Shown: positions 55,200-64,000 of the stretch, piece after piece
How positions within the stretch are numbered: the stretch's first letter is position 1
Layout of the letters: every line of letters starts with the position of its first letter
Origin: Bifidobacterium sp.
Lineage (GTDB): Bacteria; Actinomycetota; Actinomycetes; Actinomycetales; Bifidobacteriaceae
DNA: 64,000 bases
Assembly: GCA_022649135.1 (NCBI GenBank)
Contig: JALCNP010000004.1
Coordinates: forward strand, 119,019-183,018
Direction: 5' to 3'
The notes under the pieces: generated by a model
Told to the model about the DNA's origin: nothing
Database searches by the model: none
Seen by the model: the letters and a program-made list of their open reading frames with translations, nothing else
Translations under genes and position numbers: made by a program

Positions 55200-56600
55200 A
55201 TGAAAGCAGTCAAGAAGATCACCGCGGCCATTGCGGCGGGCGCCTGCCTGGTCGGCATGGCGGCCTGCGGCGGCTCGTCGAACGCCGGGTCCACGGATCT
55301 GACGTACAGCGGCATCAAGCTGGGCGAGACCGGCAAGGACATCAAGACGACCATCAGCCTGTACACGAACCGTACGGACATGCTCCAGTCCAATTATCCG
55401 GGCACTTCATGGAAGCAGTACCTGGCGGCGTTCAACAAGATGTACCCGAACATCACGGTGAAGATCACCGGGGGCACCAACTACGCGGACAGCGCGGCGA
55501 CGCGCCTGCAGGGCAACAGCTGGGGAGACATCATGATGATCCCCGACTCGATCGACAAATCCGATCTGGGGACCTATTTCCTCTCCTACGGCAAGACGGA
55601 CGAGGTCGGCAAGCTGGTGAACTTCGCCAGCAACAAGGCGTATGACGACAACGTCTACGGCATCGCCAGCGTCGGCAACGGCAAGGGCATCGTCTATAAC
55701 AAGAAGGTCTTCAAGGAGGCGGGAATCGACAAGCTGCCGACGACGCCGAAGCAGTTCATCGCTGACCTCAAGCTGGTCAAGGAGAAGACGAGCGCGATCC
55801 CGCTGTACACGAACTACGCGGCCGGCTGGACGATGGGCGCCTGGGATGATTACATGGGCTCCACCTCGACCGGTGACGCCAAGTACTGGAACCAGGAGCT
55901 TCCTCACACGAAGAACCCGTTCTCGGATCCCGGCGACGGCACGCACGCGTACAACGTGTACAAGATCCTCTACGACGCGGTGTCCGAGGGTCTGACCGAG
56001 TCCGACTACTCGACCACGGACTGGGAGAGCTCCAAGACGAAGATGAACAACGGCCAGATCGCCACCATGGCCCTGGGCTCCTGGGCTGTTTCTCAGATGC
56101 AGGCCGCCGGTTCCCACGCCAGCGACGTCGGCTACATGCCGTTCCCGATCAGCGTGAAGGGCAAGCAGTACAGCACCGAGGGCGCCGACTACTCCTTCGG
56201 CATCAACAAGAAGACCTCCAAGGACAACCAGAAGGCCTCCATGATCTTCGTCAAGTGGATGACCGAGAAGTCCGGGTTCTCCTACAACGAGGGGTGCCTG
56301 CCCGTCGCGAAGGACATCACCAAGCTTCCGGCCGTCTACAGCGACTTCACGAAGAACAACGTGAAGTTCGTCATTGATGAGCCTGCGTTGAAGGGCGAGG
56401 AGGATCTCTTCTCGGATCTGAACTCGGATTCGGAGCTGGCTCTTGCGTCGAACGGCAACTCCCGCGTGCAGGCGATCGTGGAGAACGCGTCGACCAAGAA
56501 GATGTCGTATGACGACATGGTCAAGCAGTGGAACTCCAAGTGGAACGCCGCTCTGAAGACCGAGAACGTCGACGTCAAGTACGACACGGTCGTCAAGTAG
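55200..56600 (+). CDS. Sugar ABC transporter binding lipoprotein of mannan locus
   Basis: The 466-residue protein has a lipoprotein signal with lipobox MAAC and a Gly/Ser linker, then a solute-binding family 1 fold (TISLYTNRTDMLQSNYPGTSWKQYLAAFNKMYPNITVKITGG; IATMALGSWAVSQMQAAG). It would bind beta-manno-oligosaccharides, judged by the GH2 and GH26 genes downstream. Codon use is strongly biased to C/G endings, suggesting high expression. The gene is followed by a 14-bp hairpin before the permeases. Confidence 0.9.
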   Translation: MKAVKKITAAIAAGACLVGMAACGGSSNAGSTDLTYSGIKLGETGKDIKTTISLYTNRTDMLQSNYPGTSWKQYLAAFNKMYPNITVKITGGTNYADSAATRLQGNSWGDIMMIPDSIDKSDLGTYFLSYGKTDEVGKLVNFASNKAYDDNVYGIASVGNGKGIVYNKKVFKEAGIDKLPTTPKQFIADLKLVKEKTSAIPLYTNYAAGWTMGAWDDYMGSTSTGDAKYWNQELPHTKNPFSDPGDGTHAYNVYKILYDAVSEGLTESDYSTTDWESSKTKMNNGQIATMALGSWAVSQMQAAGSHASDVGYMPFPISVKGKQYSTEGADYSFGINKKTSKDNQKASMIFVKWMTEKSGFSYNEGCLPVAKDITKLPAVYSDFTKNNVKFVIDEPALKGEEDLFSDLNSDSELALASNGNSRVQAIVENASTKKMSYDDMVKQWNSKWNAALKTENVDVKYDTVVK

Positions 56601-56630
56601 CAATCTCTTGTCACTTCTCATGTAACAACT

Positions 56631-56670
56631 CCAGTGTGGCCGCCAGACCTCCGTTCGGCGGCCACACTGG
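56631..56670 (+). terminator. Hairpin between binding-protein and permease genes
   Basis: CCAGTGTGGCCGCC pairs perfectly over 14 bp with GGCGGCCACACTGG. Without a T-run it probably causes partial termination or protects the binding-protein mRNA. Confidence 0.6.
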
Positions 56671-56751
56671 CCATTCACTGTCTCGGGATTCTTCGTTTCG
56701 CTGCTCAGCGTCCGAATCATCACGGGTTCCTGCAAGTCAACTAAGGGAATT

Positions 56752-57798
56752 ATGTCAGCTGCGACTATGGGCACGGTATCAACGACCGATGTCCCTTTTA
56801 ACAAAAAACATACGGATTGGCACAAGGGTCTGATCATCGTTGCGTTTTCTGCCATTCCGGTTATTCTTCTGGTTGCATTCACCTATCTGCCGTTCGGCGA
56901 TATGATGAGCTACAGCCTTTATAAAATGAAATACATTGGCACCCCCCGTTGGGTCGGCCTCAACAACTATGAGCAGGTCTTCACCCGTACCGACACCCTC
57001 GGTGCCCTCAAGCTCAGCCTTTACTATATGGTCGGCGCCCTTATCCAGGTGGCGTTGGCGCTGTATCTGTCGACCGTCCTCGCGTTCAAGGTGAAGCTGG
57101 GCAACTTCTTCAAGGCCACCTACTTCTTCCCCTATCTGATCAACGGCATCGCGGTGGGTTTCATTTTCAAGTTCTTCTTCACCCGTGGATACGTCTTCGA
57201 CACCGTTCTTCAGTGGTGCGGATTCAATCTCAATGACCTCCCCTACTGGTTGAAGGATCAGTCGATCAACAACTGGTCCCTGGTCGGGTCATCGATCTGG
57301 CGCTATCTGGGGCAGAACGTCATCCTCTTCATCGGCGCCATCATGTCCATCGACAACTCGCTGTATGAAGCCGCGGAAATCGACGGGGCCAACAAGTGGC
57401 AGCAGTTCAAGCACATCATCCTTCCGGGAATCAAGACGATCCTCACACTGAACATCATCCTGTCCATCACCGGTTCGCTCAACGCATTCGAGGCGCCGTA
57501 CGTGATCACCACCGGTGCCAACGGCACGGCAACGTTCCTGGTGCTCACCGATCGTCTCGCCCACTCCAACCAGAAGGTCGGTCTTGCATCGGCAATGGCC
57601 GTCGTGCTGCTGGTCATCATCTTGATATGCACGCTGCTTCAGCAGATATTCTTTAAATTCGCCTTCCGTGATGCGGACGACGGTGTTGCGAAAGCCCAGA
57701 AGCAGGCGCGCAAGATAGAGCGCAGACGCAACAGGATGAGCATGAAGGCCGCGCCGGTCATCGGCAATAAGAAGACGGTCGGGGAGGCAACGAAATGA
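56752..57798 (+). CDS. CUT1 sugar ABC permease, MalF/LplB-like
   Basis: The 348-residue membrane protein has six helices, an EAA loop (LYEAAEIDGANKWQQFKHIILP) and an unusually long basic C-terminus (about 45 residues, KAQKQARKIERRRNRMSMK). It pairs with the next gene's product; the two overlap by ATGA. It belongs to the mannan-oligosaccharide importer. Confidence 0.92.
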   Translation: MSAATMGTVSTTDVPFNKKHTDWHKGLIIVAFSAIPVILLVAFTYLPFGDMMSYSLYKMKYIGTPRWVGLNNYEQVFTRTDTLGALKLSLYYMVGALIQVALALYLSTVLAFKVKLGNFFKATYFFPYLINGIAVGFIFKFFFTRGYVFDTVLQWCGFNLNDLPYWLKDQSINNWSLVGSSIWRYLGQNVILFIGAIMSIDNSLYEAAEIDGANKWQQFKHIILPGIKTILTLNIILSITGSLNAFEAPYVITTGANGTATFLVLTDRLAHSNQKVGLASAMAVVLLVIILICTLLQQIFFKFAFRDADDGVAKAQKQARKIERRRNRMSMKAAPVIGNKKTVGEATK

Positions 57799-58685
57799 GC
57801 AGCGCAACGCAGTCGGTCGGCCGGCACAATAACTCCGGCATCACCCCCTGGTACCGGATTCGTCGGGGATTCCTCGTATTCCTCAAGTATCTGAGCCTGG
57901 TGTTCTTCAGCTTCTGGTTCCTTCTTCCCGTGGCAAGCTGCTTCATCACCGCGGCGAAAACGAAGCAGGAGTACCAGACCACGAGCGTCATGCAGATGCC
58001 GAAGAACTGGCTGAACTTCCAGAACTATGCGGATGCGTTCAGCGCGGCGAGCATGGGAACTGCATTCAGGAACTCCGCCATCGTGCTTGTTGTGGTGCTG
58101 ATCTGCACCACGATCATCGGCACCATGCTCGCGTACGTGCTCAGCCGCTTCCAATTCCCCGGCAACGGGCTCATTCGCGGCATGTTCATGATCGCGGCGC
58201 TGCTTCCCGGCATCGCCATGCAAGTGGCTCTCTACAAGATCATGGTGAACCTCAACGCGGTCAACACGCTGTGGGGCTACATCGTGATGATGATGGGCAC
58301 CGATGTCATCTCGATCTACGTGTTCATTCAGTTCTTCGAGAATCTGCCCATCTCCCTGGATGAGGCGGCGATCGTCGACGGGGCCTCGTATCTGACCGTG
58401 TACTGGAAGATCCTGCTCCCCAACATCAAGCCCGCCATCGTCACCTGCCTGATCCTTAAGGGGGTGACGGTGTACAACGAATACTACGCCGCGAACCTCT
58501 ATCTCCAGGACGTCAACCTACGAACGGTTGCCGTGGCGCTGTACACGTTTACCGGCCCTATGGGCAGCCAGTACAACCTTATCTGCGCGGGTGTCATTCT
58601 CACCCTTCTGCCAATGCTGATCCTCTTCCTTCTGTTCCAGAAGCAGATCTACAACGGCGTCGCTGCTGGCGCAGTCAAGGAATAA
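57795..58685 (+). CDS. CUT1 sugar ABC permease, MalG-like
   Basis: The 296-residue membrane protein has six helices and an EAA loop (LDEAAIVDGASYLTVYWKILLP), ending in GVAAGAVKE. It is translationally coupled to the preceding permease. A perfect hairpin follows before the beta-mannosidase gene. Confidence 0.92.
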   Translation: MSSATQSVGRHNNSGITPWYRIRRGFLVFLKYLSLVFFSFWFLLPVASCFITAAKTKQEYQTTSVMQMPKNWLNFQNYADAFSAASMGTAFRNSAIVLVVVLICTTIIGTMLAYVLSRFQFPGNGLIRGMFMIAALLPGIAMQVALYKIMVNLNAVNTLWGYIVMMMGTDVISIYVFIQFFENLPISLDEAAIVDGASYLTVYWKILLPNIKPAIVTCLILKGVTVYNEYYAANLYLQDVNLRTVAVALYTFTGPMGSQYNLICAGVILTLLPMLILFLLFQKQIYNGVAAGAVKE

Positions 58686-58714
58686 GCCCAACCGTTGCAT
58701 AGCTAAAACATCAC

Positions 58715-58752
58715 AGGGTTGCGAAATCACCGTATGACGATTTCGCAACCCT
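58715..58752 (+). terminator. Hairpin after mannan importer
   Basis: AGGGTTGCGAAATC pairs perfectly over 14 bp with GATTTCGCAACCCT, followed by TATATG rather than a T-run. It lies between the second permease and the beta-mannosidase gene and may give partial termination. Confidence 0.65.
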
Positions 58753-58783
58753 TATATGACAGAGCGTAAAGGAATGAATCACG

Positions 58784-61453
58784 ATGTCTCATATTCCAAC
58801 GACCTTCCAATCCTTGAGCCAAGGATGGACCGTCACCGCAGCCAATCCGACTGCGGTTCCCCAAGAGCTAAGGGATGCCATCGCAGCTGGCGTCCCTGCC
58901 CGAGTTCCAGGTGAAGTGACCCTTGATCTGGAGCGTGCCGGCCTCGTCCCCGACCCATTCGATGGTGACAATGAGAAGCACCAGCAGTGGATCGGGGACG
59001 TGGATTGGCACTATACATGCACATTCGACTGGCCTGATGACGGCAATGACCGCCAGGATCTGGTGGCGTACGGACTGGACACGATCGCCGAGGTCAAGCT
59101 GAACGGCCAGAGCGTCGGCTCCGCCAGCAACTATCATCGCGCGTATCGCTGGGATATCCGCGAGCTTCTGCGCGACAAGGCCAACGTGCTTGACGTGTTC
59201 TTCACGTCCTCGGTGCGTGAGTCGGATCGTCTCGAACAGCAGCGCGGATACTATCCGCATACCGAGCATCACGCCTTCAATCAGATACGCAAGCCCTCTT
59301 ACCAGTTCGGCTGGGACTGGGGGGTGGATGTCGCCAACGCCGGAATCTGGCAACCCATCGGCATCGATTCCTGGAAGGGCGTGCGTGTCGATGCGGTGCG
59401 TCCGCTTGTGGACGTGCTGCCGGACGGCACCGGCGTGCTTACCGCCACCGTCGAGGTCGAAAGAGATCTCCAGGGCAGGATCACCGGCGTGGACAAGGCT
59501 CATTCCTCGCTTCCCGCGGTTTCGGTCACGGTGAGGCTTTCGGGCCACGGATTCGACAAAACCGTGCAGGCCGACGTCGCGCAAGGACGCAAAGCCGTCA
59601 CGGTATCCGTCAAGGTCCCGCACGCCGAACTGTGGTGGCCGCTGGGATACGGCGATCAGCCGCTGTACGACGTGTCGGTTGAAGCGGGGGAAACGGCGTC
59701 CTGGACTGGACGTGTCGGGTTCCGGACGACCCATGTCGACACTCGGGCGGACGAGATCGGCCGGCCGTTCCAGATCTACGTCAACAACGTTCCCGTGCAT
59801 GCTCGCGGATACAACTGGGTCCCGATCGATGCGTTCATCACCCGTGGCGACCGCGCCTTCTACGCGGCCCGGTTCCGCGATCTCGTCGAATCCAATTCGA
59901 ATATGGTCCGCGCCTGGGGCGGCAGCATCTATGAGACCGACGACTTCTACGATCTTGCGGATGAGCTCGGAGTCATGGTCTGGCAGGACTTCACCCTCGC
60001 CTGCGCCGCCTATCCCGAGGACGCCCGAACCAAAGCGGACATCGAGGAGGAGGCCCGATACCAGATAACCCGCCTGTCTCCCCATCCCAGCCTGATCGTG
60101 TGGAACGGCTCGAACGAGAACTACGTGGCCTACTCCGGCTGGCCGGGGTACAAGCAGGCCCTGCGTGACGACGACAGGAAACCGAACGCCTACGGCTACG
60201 GCGAGAAGGGGTGGGGTGACTACTACTATTCCGAGCTGTTCCCCGAGCTTCTTGCCGAGCTTGATCCCACTCACGTCTATCTGCCGAGCTCGCCCATGAG
60301 CTTCACGAAATTCGTGGATGCCAACAAGGACACCGACGGGACGATGCACATCTGGGACGTGTGGAACGGTTGGGACTACCGGCAGTACGCGCAATACACA
60401 CCACGCTTCGCCGACGAGTTCGGCTATCAGGCGCCGCCGGCGTGGAGCACGCTGAACAGGGTCGTGCACGACAAGCCCTTCGAGGCCTTCGGCCCGCAGA
60501 TGCTCGTGCACCAGAAGGCCATGGGCGGCAACTACAAGCTGGCCCGCGGCATGCGTTCCCACCTGACGCCGGGAAACATCGATGACGTCAGCTTCAACCA
60601 GGACGGTACGCGCAACTGGCTCATCCCCACCGATGACTGGGGAAACATGGAGGATTGGCATTGGGCGTGCCAGCTTCAGCAGGCCCAGGCGATCCGCTTC
60701 GGTGTCGAGCACATGCGCTCGTTGGAGCCGGTCAATGCGGGCGCTCTGATCTGGCAGCTCAACGACGACTGGCCCGTGGTGTCATGGGCGGCCGTTGACT
60801 ACTACGGGCATCGCAAGCCGTTGTGGTACGCCTCGCGCGACTTCTTCACCCCGCGGCTTGCCACCCTGCAGCCCAGAATCTCCGACAAGGCATGGAGGGA
60901 TCTGAGCTGGGAAGGCAAGCGCCCGGAGTGCGACACCACGGCTCTGGTTCTGCTCAACGACACTCGGCAGGCGTGGTCCGGCTCCTGGACGATCGAACGC
61001 ATCTCGCTGGACGGCACGGTTCTCGCCTCGCAGACCGCCGACGTTTCGCTGGACGCGATCTCCCACACCGCCGTCGTGCTCAACCCCGATGTGGCCGCCT
61101 TCGGCGACCCGAGCGACGAGCTGATCGTGGCCACCCCCGATCGTGCCGGATTCGCCAGAACCATACTGAACGGTGCCGAAGTCGTCGATCAGAAGCTTGA
61201 CAGCCGACCTCTGAGCGCCAGCGTCAGCAAGGTGGACGGTGGATATCGGATCGGCGTCAGGGCCAACGCCTACGTTCGCGACCTCTTCTGCATGGTTGAC
61301 AAAGTCGACCATCGGGCCACGATCGACGACGGCATGGCGACTCTGCTTCCGGGGGAGGAAATCTCCTGGACGGTCACTTCCGAGGACGTCGACGATCCGC
61401 AGGGGTTCGTCGCGCCGAATGTGCTGAGATCGGCAAACGATCTGAAGCGCTAG
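58784..61453 (+). CDS. GH2 beta-mannosidase
   Basis: The 889-residue cytoplasmic enzyme releases mannose from the non-reducing end of beta-1,4-manno-oligosaccharides. It shows a sugar-binding-like N-terminal domain (RVPGEVTLDLERAGLVPDPF), the family segment RKPSYQFGWDWG, the acid/base Glu in IVWNGSNENY and the nucleophile Glu in RFADEFGYQ, then QLNDDWPVVSWA. The length is typical of the mannosidase branch of GH2. AAAGGA is upstream. There is no signal peptide, so it works on sugars brought in by the importer. Confidence 0.93.
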   Translation: MSHIPTTFQSLSQGWTVTAANPTAVPQELRDAIAAGVPARVPGEVTLDLERAGLVPDPFDGDNEKHQQWIGDVDWHYTCTFDWPDDGNDRQDLVAYGLDTIAEVKLNGQSVGSASNYHRAYRWDIRELLRDKANVLDVFFTSSVRESDRLEQQRGYYPHTEHHAFNQIRKPSYQFGWDWGVDVANAGIWQPIGIDSWKGVRVDAVRPLVDVLPDGTGVLTATVEVERDLQGRITGVDKAHSSLPAVSVTVRLSGHGFDKTVQADVAQGRKAVTVSVKVPHAELWWPLGYGDQPLYDVSVEAGETASWTGRVGFRTTHVDTRADEIGRPFQIYVNNVPVHARGYNWVPIDAFITRGDRAFYAARFRDLVESNSNMVRAWGGSIYETDDFYDLADELGVMVWQDFTLACAAYPEDARTKADIEEEARYQITRLSPHPSLIVWNGSNENYVAYSGWPGYKQALRDDDRKPNAYGYGEKGWGDYYYSELFPELLAELDPTHVYLPSSPMSFTKFVDANKDTDGTMHIWDVWNGWDYRQYAQYTPRFADEFGYQAPPAWSTLNRVVHDKPFEAFGPQMLVHQKAMGGNYKLARGMRSHLTPGNIDDVSFNQDGTRNWLIPTDDWGNMEDWHWACQLQQAQAIRFGVEHMRSLEPVNAGALIWQLNDDWPVVSWAAVDYYGHRKPLWYASRDFFTPRLATLQPRISDKAWRDLSWEGKRPECDTTALVLLNDTRQAWSGSWTIERISLDGTVLASQTADVSLDAISHTAVVLNPDVAAFGDPSDELIVATPDRAGFARTILNGAEVVDQKLDSRPLSASVSKVDGGYRIGVRANAYVRDLFCMVDKVDHRATIDDGMATLLPGEEISWTVTSEDVDDPQGFVAPNVLRSANDLKR

Positions 61454-61457
61454 AGGT

Positions 61458-61543
61458 GCGGCATCCCCGCCGATCATGAATTATCGGTGACCGGCGGGGA
61501 TGCCGCGCGTTGCTGCCCGCAGGATTCGTCCCCTGCGGGCAGC
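61458..61543 (+). terminator. Two tandem hairpins after beta-mannosidase
   Basis: GCGGCATCCCCGCC and GGCGGGGATGCCGC form a 14-bp stem (61458-61506), followed immediately by GCTGCCCGCAGG and CCTGCGGGCAGC, a 12-bp stem (61512-61543). Both are perfect. They separate the mannosidase from the regulator gene. Confidence 0.65.
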
Positions 61544-61579
61544 GGGGTTGGAAGGGGGAGCCGCTATTGTTATTTCACA

Positions 61580-61594
61580 GTAAACCGCTTAACC
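61580..61594. promoter_or_regulatory. LacI-type operator upstream of mannan regulator
   Basis: GTAAACCGCTTAACC lies 22 bp upstream of the LacI gene start and shares the core with the sites at 54673 and 55013. It suggests autoregulation. Confidence 0.5.
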
Positions 61595-61616
61595 AACTTT
61601 GTGGTAGGACAATAAC

Positions 61617-62669
61617 ATGGGCGTCTCCAAAATCAAGGTAACCATTTCCGACGTTGCCCGCTCGGCCGGGGTCTCCAACAGCGCGGTCTCCTATGCCCTC
61701 AATGGAAAGCCGGGGGTGTCCCAGAAAACCCGGGAGAAGATCCTTCGCGTCGCCGAGGCGAAGGGATGGAAACCGAACAGCGCGGCAAAGGCGCTGTCCG
61801 ATGCCAGCACACGCAGCATCGGCCTGGTTCTCAACATGAGCTCCCATGTGTTCGCGGTCGAATCGTACTTCATGGAGCTTCTTTCGGGGCTTGGGGACGA
61901 ACTTGAGAAATGCGACTACTCCATACTCCTGCGCATCGTGTCCAACACGGATGACGCCATGCGCATCCATCGCAATTGGATCGCCGCGGGATCCGTGGAT
62001 GCGGTGATCCTCACCAATGTCGAAATCGGGGATCCGCGTATAGACCTGTATCTGCAGCATCCCGAGGTTCCCGCACTGGCGTTCTCCGACGCCTCGGTCA
62101 CCAAGGGTCTGGCCTCGATAACCAACGACGACACGAACGGCGCCCGCATGATCGTCGACTATCTGCATGAGCTCGGCCACCGGCACATTGCGAGGGTTGC
62201 GGGACCGGAGACATACGCCCACACCTTCATTCGTGACCGTGAATTCATGAGGGAATCCGCCGAGCTCGGCATGGAATACGATTGCCTGCATACTGACTAC
62301 TCCCCGGAAGCGGGACGGGAGAGCACCGATCGGCTCCTCATGTTCCCCGAACCGCCCACGGCGATCGTGTACGACAACGGCGTGATGTCGGTGGAGGCGC
62401 TGCACGTGGCCAAGGAGCGTGGCCTGAGCGTTCCCGATGATTTCTCCGTCGTCTCCTGGGACGATTCCTTCACCTGCACGGCAACGACCCCCACCGTCAC
62501 GGCATTGTGGCGCGACACGCCCCAGATGGGAGCCAAGGCCGTTCCCCTGCTGATGAAACTGATCAAGGGCGACCATGTCGACAACGTGATGGAATCACCC
62601 TATGAGCTTGTGCAGAGAGATTCGACCGGGGCTCCGAGCGTTCGGGGTGTCTATCCCGACCGCGACTAG
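61617..62669 (+). CDS. LacI-family regulator of mannan locus
   Basis: The 350-residue protein has a LacI helix-turn-helix (VTISDVARSAGVSNSAVSYALNGKPG), a hinge (WKPNSAAKALSDASTRSIGLVLN) and a ligand domain (AIVYDNGVMSVEALHVAKERGLSVPDDFSVVSWDDS). It lies between the mannosidase and mannanase genes, with a matching operator just upstream. It probably represses esterase, importer and itself until a manno-oligosaccharide or mannose derivative binds. Confidence 0.9.
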   Translation: MGVSKIKVTISDVARSAGVSNSAVSYALNGKPGVSQKTREKILRVAEAKGWKPNSAAKALSDASTRSIGLVLNMSSHVFAVESYFMELLSGLGDELEKCDYSILLRIVSNTDDAMRIHRNWIAAGSVDAVILTNVEIGDPRIDLYLQHPEVPALAFSDASVTKGLASITNDDTNGARMIVDYLHELGHRHIARVAGPETYAHTFIRDREFMRESAELGMEYDCLHTDYSPEAGRESTDRLLMFPEPPTAIVYDNGVMSVEALHVAKERGLSVPDDFSVVSWDDSFTCTATTPTVTALWRDTPQMGAKAVPLLMKLIKGDHVDNVMESPYELVQRDSTGAPSVRGVYPDRD

Positions 62670-62741
62670 TCGCCGGATTCGTGGGCGGCGCGCCGGGCTC
62701 GGCGGCGCGTCTCCTCATTCACACCAAGGAAAGGCGAGATC

Positions 62742-63953
62742 ATGACAGATATCAGCCACAAGGGCAGGAACGTCGAGGACCATGATGCGACGTTCCAGCC
62801 CATCGATCCCGATCTGTGCGCTGCGGGCAGGGAGCTTCTCGCGAAGCTGCAGCGTGCCGCGGGCCACTACGCCATGTTCGGCCATCAGGAGGATGAACGG
62901 ATCCGGCGTGATCGGGCAGCCGCCTCGGATGTCGTCGCGGCCACCGGGACCTTTCCGGCGGTGTTCGGCTTCGATCTGGGAGGGATGGAGCGGCACGGGC
63001 AGCCCGATTTCGACGGGCGCCACTTCGACGACATACGCGACTGGATACGCGAGGATCACCGTCGGGGCGGGATCGTCACCCTCACCTGGCACAGCGTCAA
63101 CCCCCTGACCCTCGGTGGCTACGGGCACAATCTTGCCGCCGGCTCGGTTGCGGCCGTGCTTCCCGGCGGATCGCGCAACGAGAGGTACCGCGGATGGCTT
63201 GACGCCCTTGCCGATTTCGCGGGATCGCTGCGTGACGATTCCGGGCGGGCCATCCCCGTTGTCTACCGTCCCTTCCACGAACACAACGGCGATTGGTTCT
63301 GGTGGTGCATCGGCGGAAGGAACCACCTCGAACACGCCGAGGTAGAGGAGCATGACGGGCATGACGGCCAGTTCGGACCCGAGGCCGACGCCACCGCGGA
63401 ACAGTTCGTGGAGCTGTGGAGATACACGGTCACCTATCTTCGCGACGAACGGCAGGTGCATAACTTCCTGTATGCGATCTCCCCGGATCGCAGCTGCATC
63501 CGGCTTGACCCCCGCACATTCGCCGACGATTGGCTGCAGGGATACCCGGGCGACGACTACGTCGACGTGTTCGGGTTGGACGACTACGTCGACATCGGAC
63601 GCAGGGACAACCAAGGGGCTTGCGAGACGATTCTGGCAGGTCTTACGATGTCTCTTGAACAGCTGTCCCTGCTGGCGGATCGGCATGGCAAACCCGCCGC
63701 GATGACGGAGATCGGGACGCCCAACGCCATGGCGGGCGTTCGCGAGAACCCCTGGACGGGATTCCTGGACAGGGCCGCCGATGCGAATGCCGCGACCCGC
63801 CGTGTGCTGTGGTATCTGACATGGACCAATTCATGGGATGGAGACACGAACGTCTACGGGACCCCGCTTCCGGGTGATGTCAGCGGCCCTGATTTCGCGC
63901 GTTTCTCCCGGTCGGGGTACATCCGCTTCCTGGATCGCGTGACGGAACGGTAA
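62742..63953 (+). CDS. GH26 beta-mannanase, apparently intracellular
   Basis: The 403-residue protein has the GH26 barrel: AMFGHQEDERI near the start, GIVTLTWHSVNP, the acid/base Glu in VVYRPFHEHNGDWFWW and the nucleophile Glu in PAAMTEIGTPN. GH26 endo- or exo-mannanases cut beta-1,4-mannan; many are secreted, but this one has no signal peptide and no carbohydrate-binding module. It would cut imported oligosaccharides into pieces for the GH2 enzyme. The start follows AAGGAAAGG. A GH26 exo-acting (mannobiose-forming) role is possible. Confidence 0.9.
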   Translation: MTDISHKGRNVEDHDATFQPIDPDLCAAGRELLAKLQRAAGHYAMFGHQEDERIRRDRAAASDVVAATGTFPAVFGFDLGGMERHGQPDFDGRHFDDIRDWIREDHRRGGIVTLTWHSVNPLTLGGYGHNLAAGSVAAVLPGGSRNERYRGWLDALADFAGSLRDDSGRAIPVVYRPFHEHNGDWFWWCIGGRNHLEHAEVEEHDGHDGQFGPEADATAEQFVELWRYTVTYLRDERQVHNFLYAISPDRSCIRLDPRTFADDWLQGYPGDDYVDVFGLDDYVDIGRRDNQGACETILAGLTMSLEQLSLLADRHGKPAAMTEIGTPNAMAGVRENPWTGFLDRAADANAATRRVLWYLTWTNSWDGDTNVYGTPLPGDVSGPDFARFSRSGYIRFLDRVTER

Positions 63954-64000
63954 CCGCGATAGGCCTCGGCGCGAACCGTCGGGCGAGATCCCGCAAAGCC

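Noticed and set aside
58868-60712. 614-codon minus-strand ORF over the beta-mannosidase
   Set aside because: It is antisense to a clear GH2 enzyme, with no domain of its own.

Overview
The window looks like a chromosomal segment of a high-GC Gram-positive bacterium, most likely a Bifidobacterium or close relative. The sucrose phosphorylase closely matches the well-known bifidobacterial enzyme. Sugar uptake uses several CUT1 ABC importers without local ATPases, paired with LacI regulators and intracellular glycosidases, which is typical of bifidobacteria. This assignment rests on recognised protein families, not on a database search. No phage, transposase, integrase, rRNA or CRISPR array was seen.

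Layout. 1-2446 (minus): a coupled operon for an FMN-binding protein, the flavin transferase ApbE and a haem-type ferric-reductase-like flavocytochrome (cut by the window edge), divergent from a VIT-family metal transporter (2683-3549). 3586-9819: a GH35 beta-galactosidase unit with two permeases, a binding lipoprotein and a divergent LacI regulator with two matching operator sites; by eye it is richer in A+T than its surroundings. 10942-16549: a short-chain dehydrogenase, tRNA-Leu(CAG), nitroreductase, tgt and an HtrA-type protease. 16657-19922: vitamin B6 genes pdxS, pdxT and a MocR/PdxR regulator. 20473-25607: a P1B-type metal ATPase, a ferredoxin-NADP reductase and HtpX. 25673-29662: a TetR regulator divergent from an ABC-2 permease and a fused double ATPase. 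29758-35107: tRNA-Gly(CCC), an XRE-membrane protein pair, fructose-bisphosphate aldolase, purA and a ClC channel. 35290-41263: a complete branched-chain amino acid ABC importer whose LivH permease carries an unusual exported domain.

41411-49434 holds a short-chain dehydrogenase and a LacI-controlled sucrose phosphorylase cluster (LacI, YesL-like protein, binding protein, two permeases, phosphorylase), with four AACCGGTT-type operators in its intergenic gaps. 49435-52736 holds an MHS-family transporter preceded by a small leader ORF and an intrinsic terminator arranged like a classical attenuator, followed by ilvC. 52894-63953 is a beta-mannan oligosaccharide locus: an acetyl esterase, an ABC importer, GH2 beta-mannosidase, a LacI regulator and an apparently intracellular GH26 mannanase.

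The genes suggest a saccharolytic scavenger. Oligosaccharides are imported whole by binding-protein ABC systems that probably share an ATPase encoded elsewhere, then deacetylated, hydrolysed or phosphorolysed in the cytoplasm. Each locus appears to be governed by its own LacI repressor through palindromic operators that can be read directly in the sequence. The two signals most worth following up are the putative isoleucine-type attenuator upstream of the MHS transporter and the LivH fusion.
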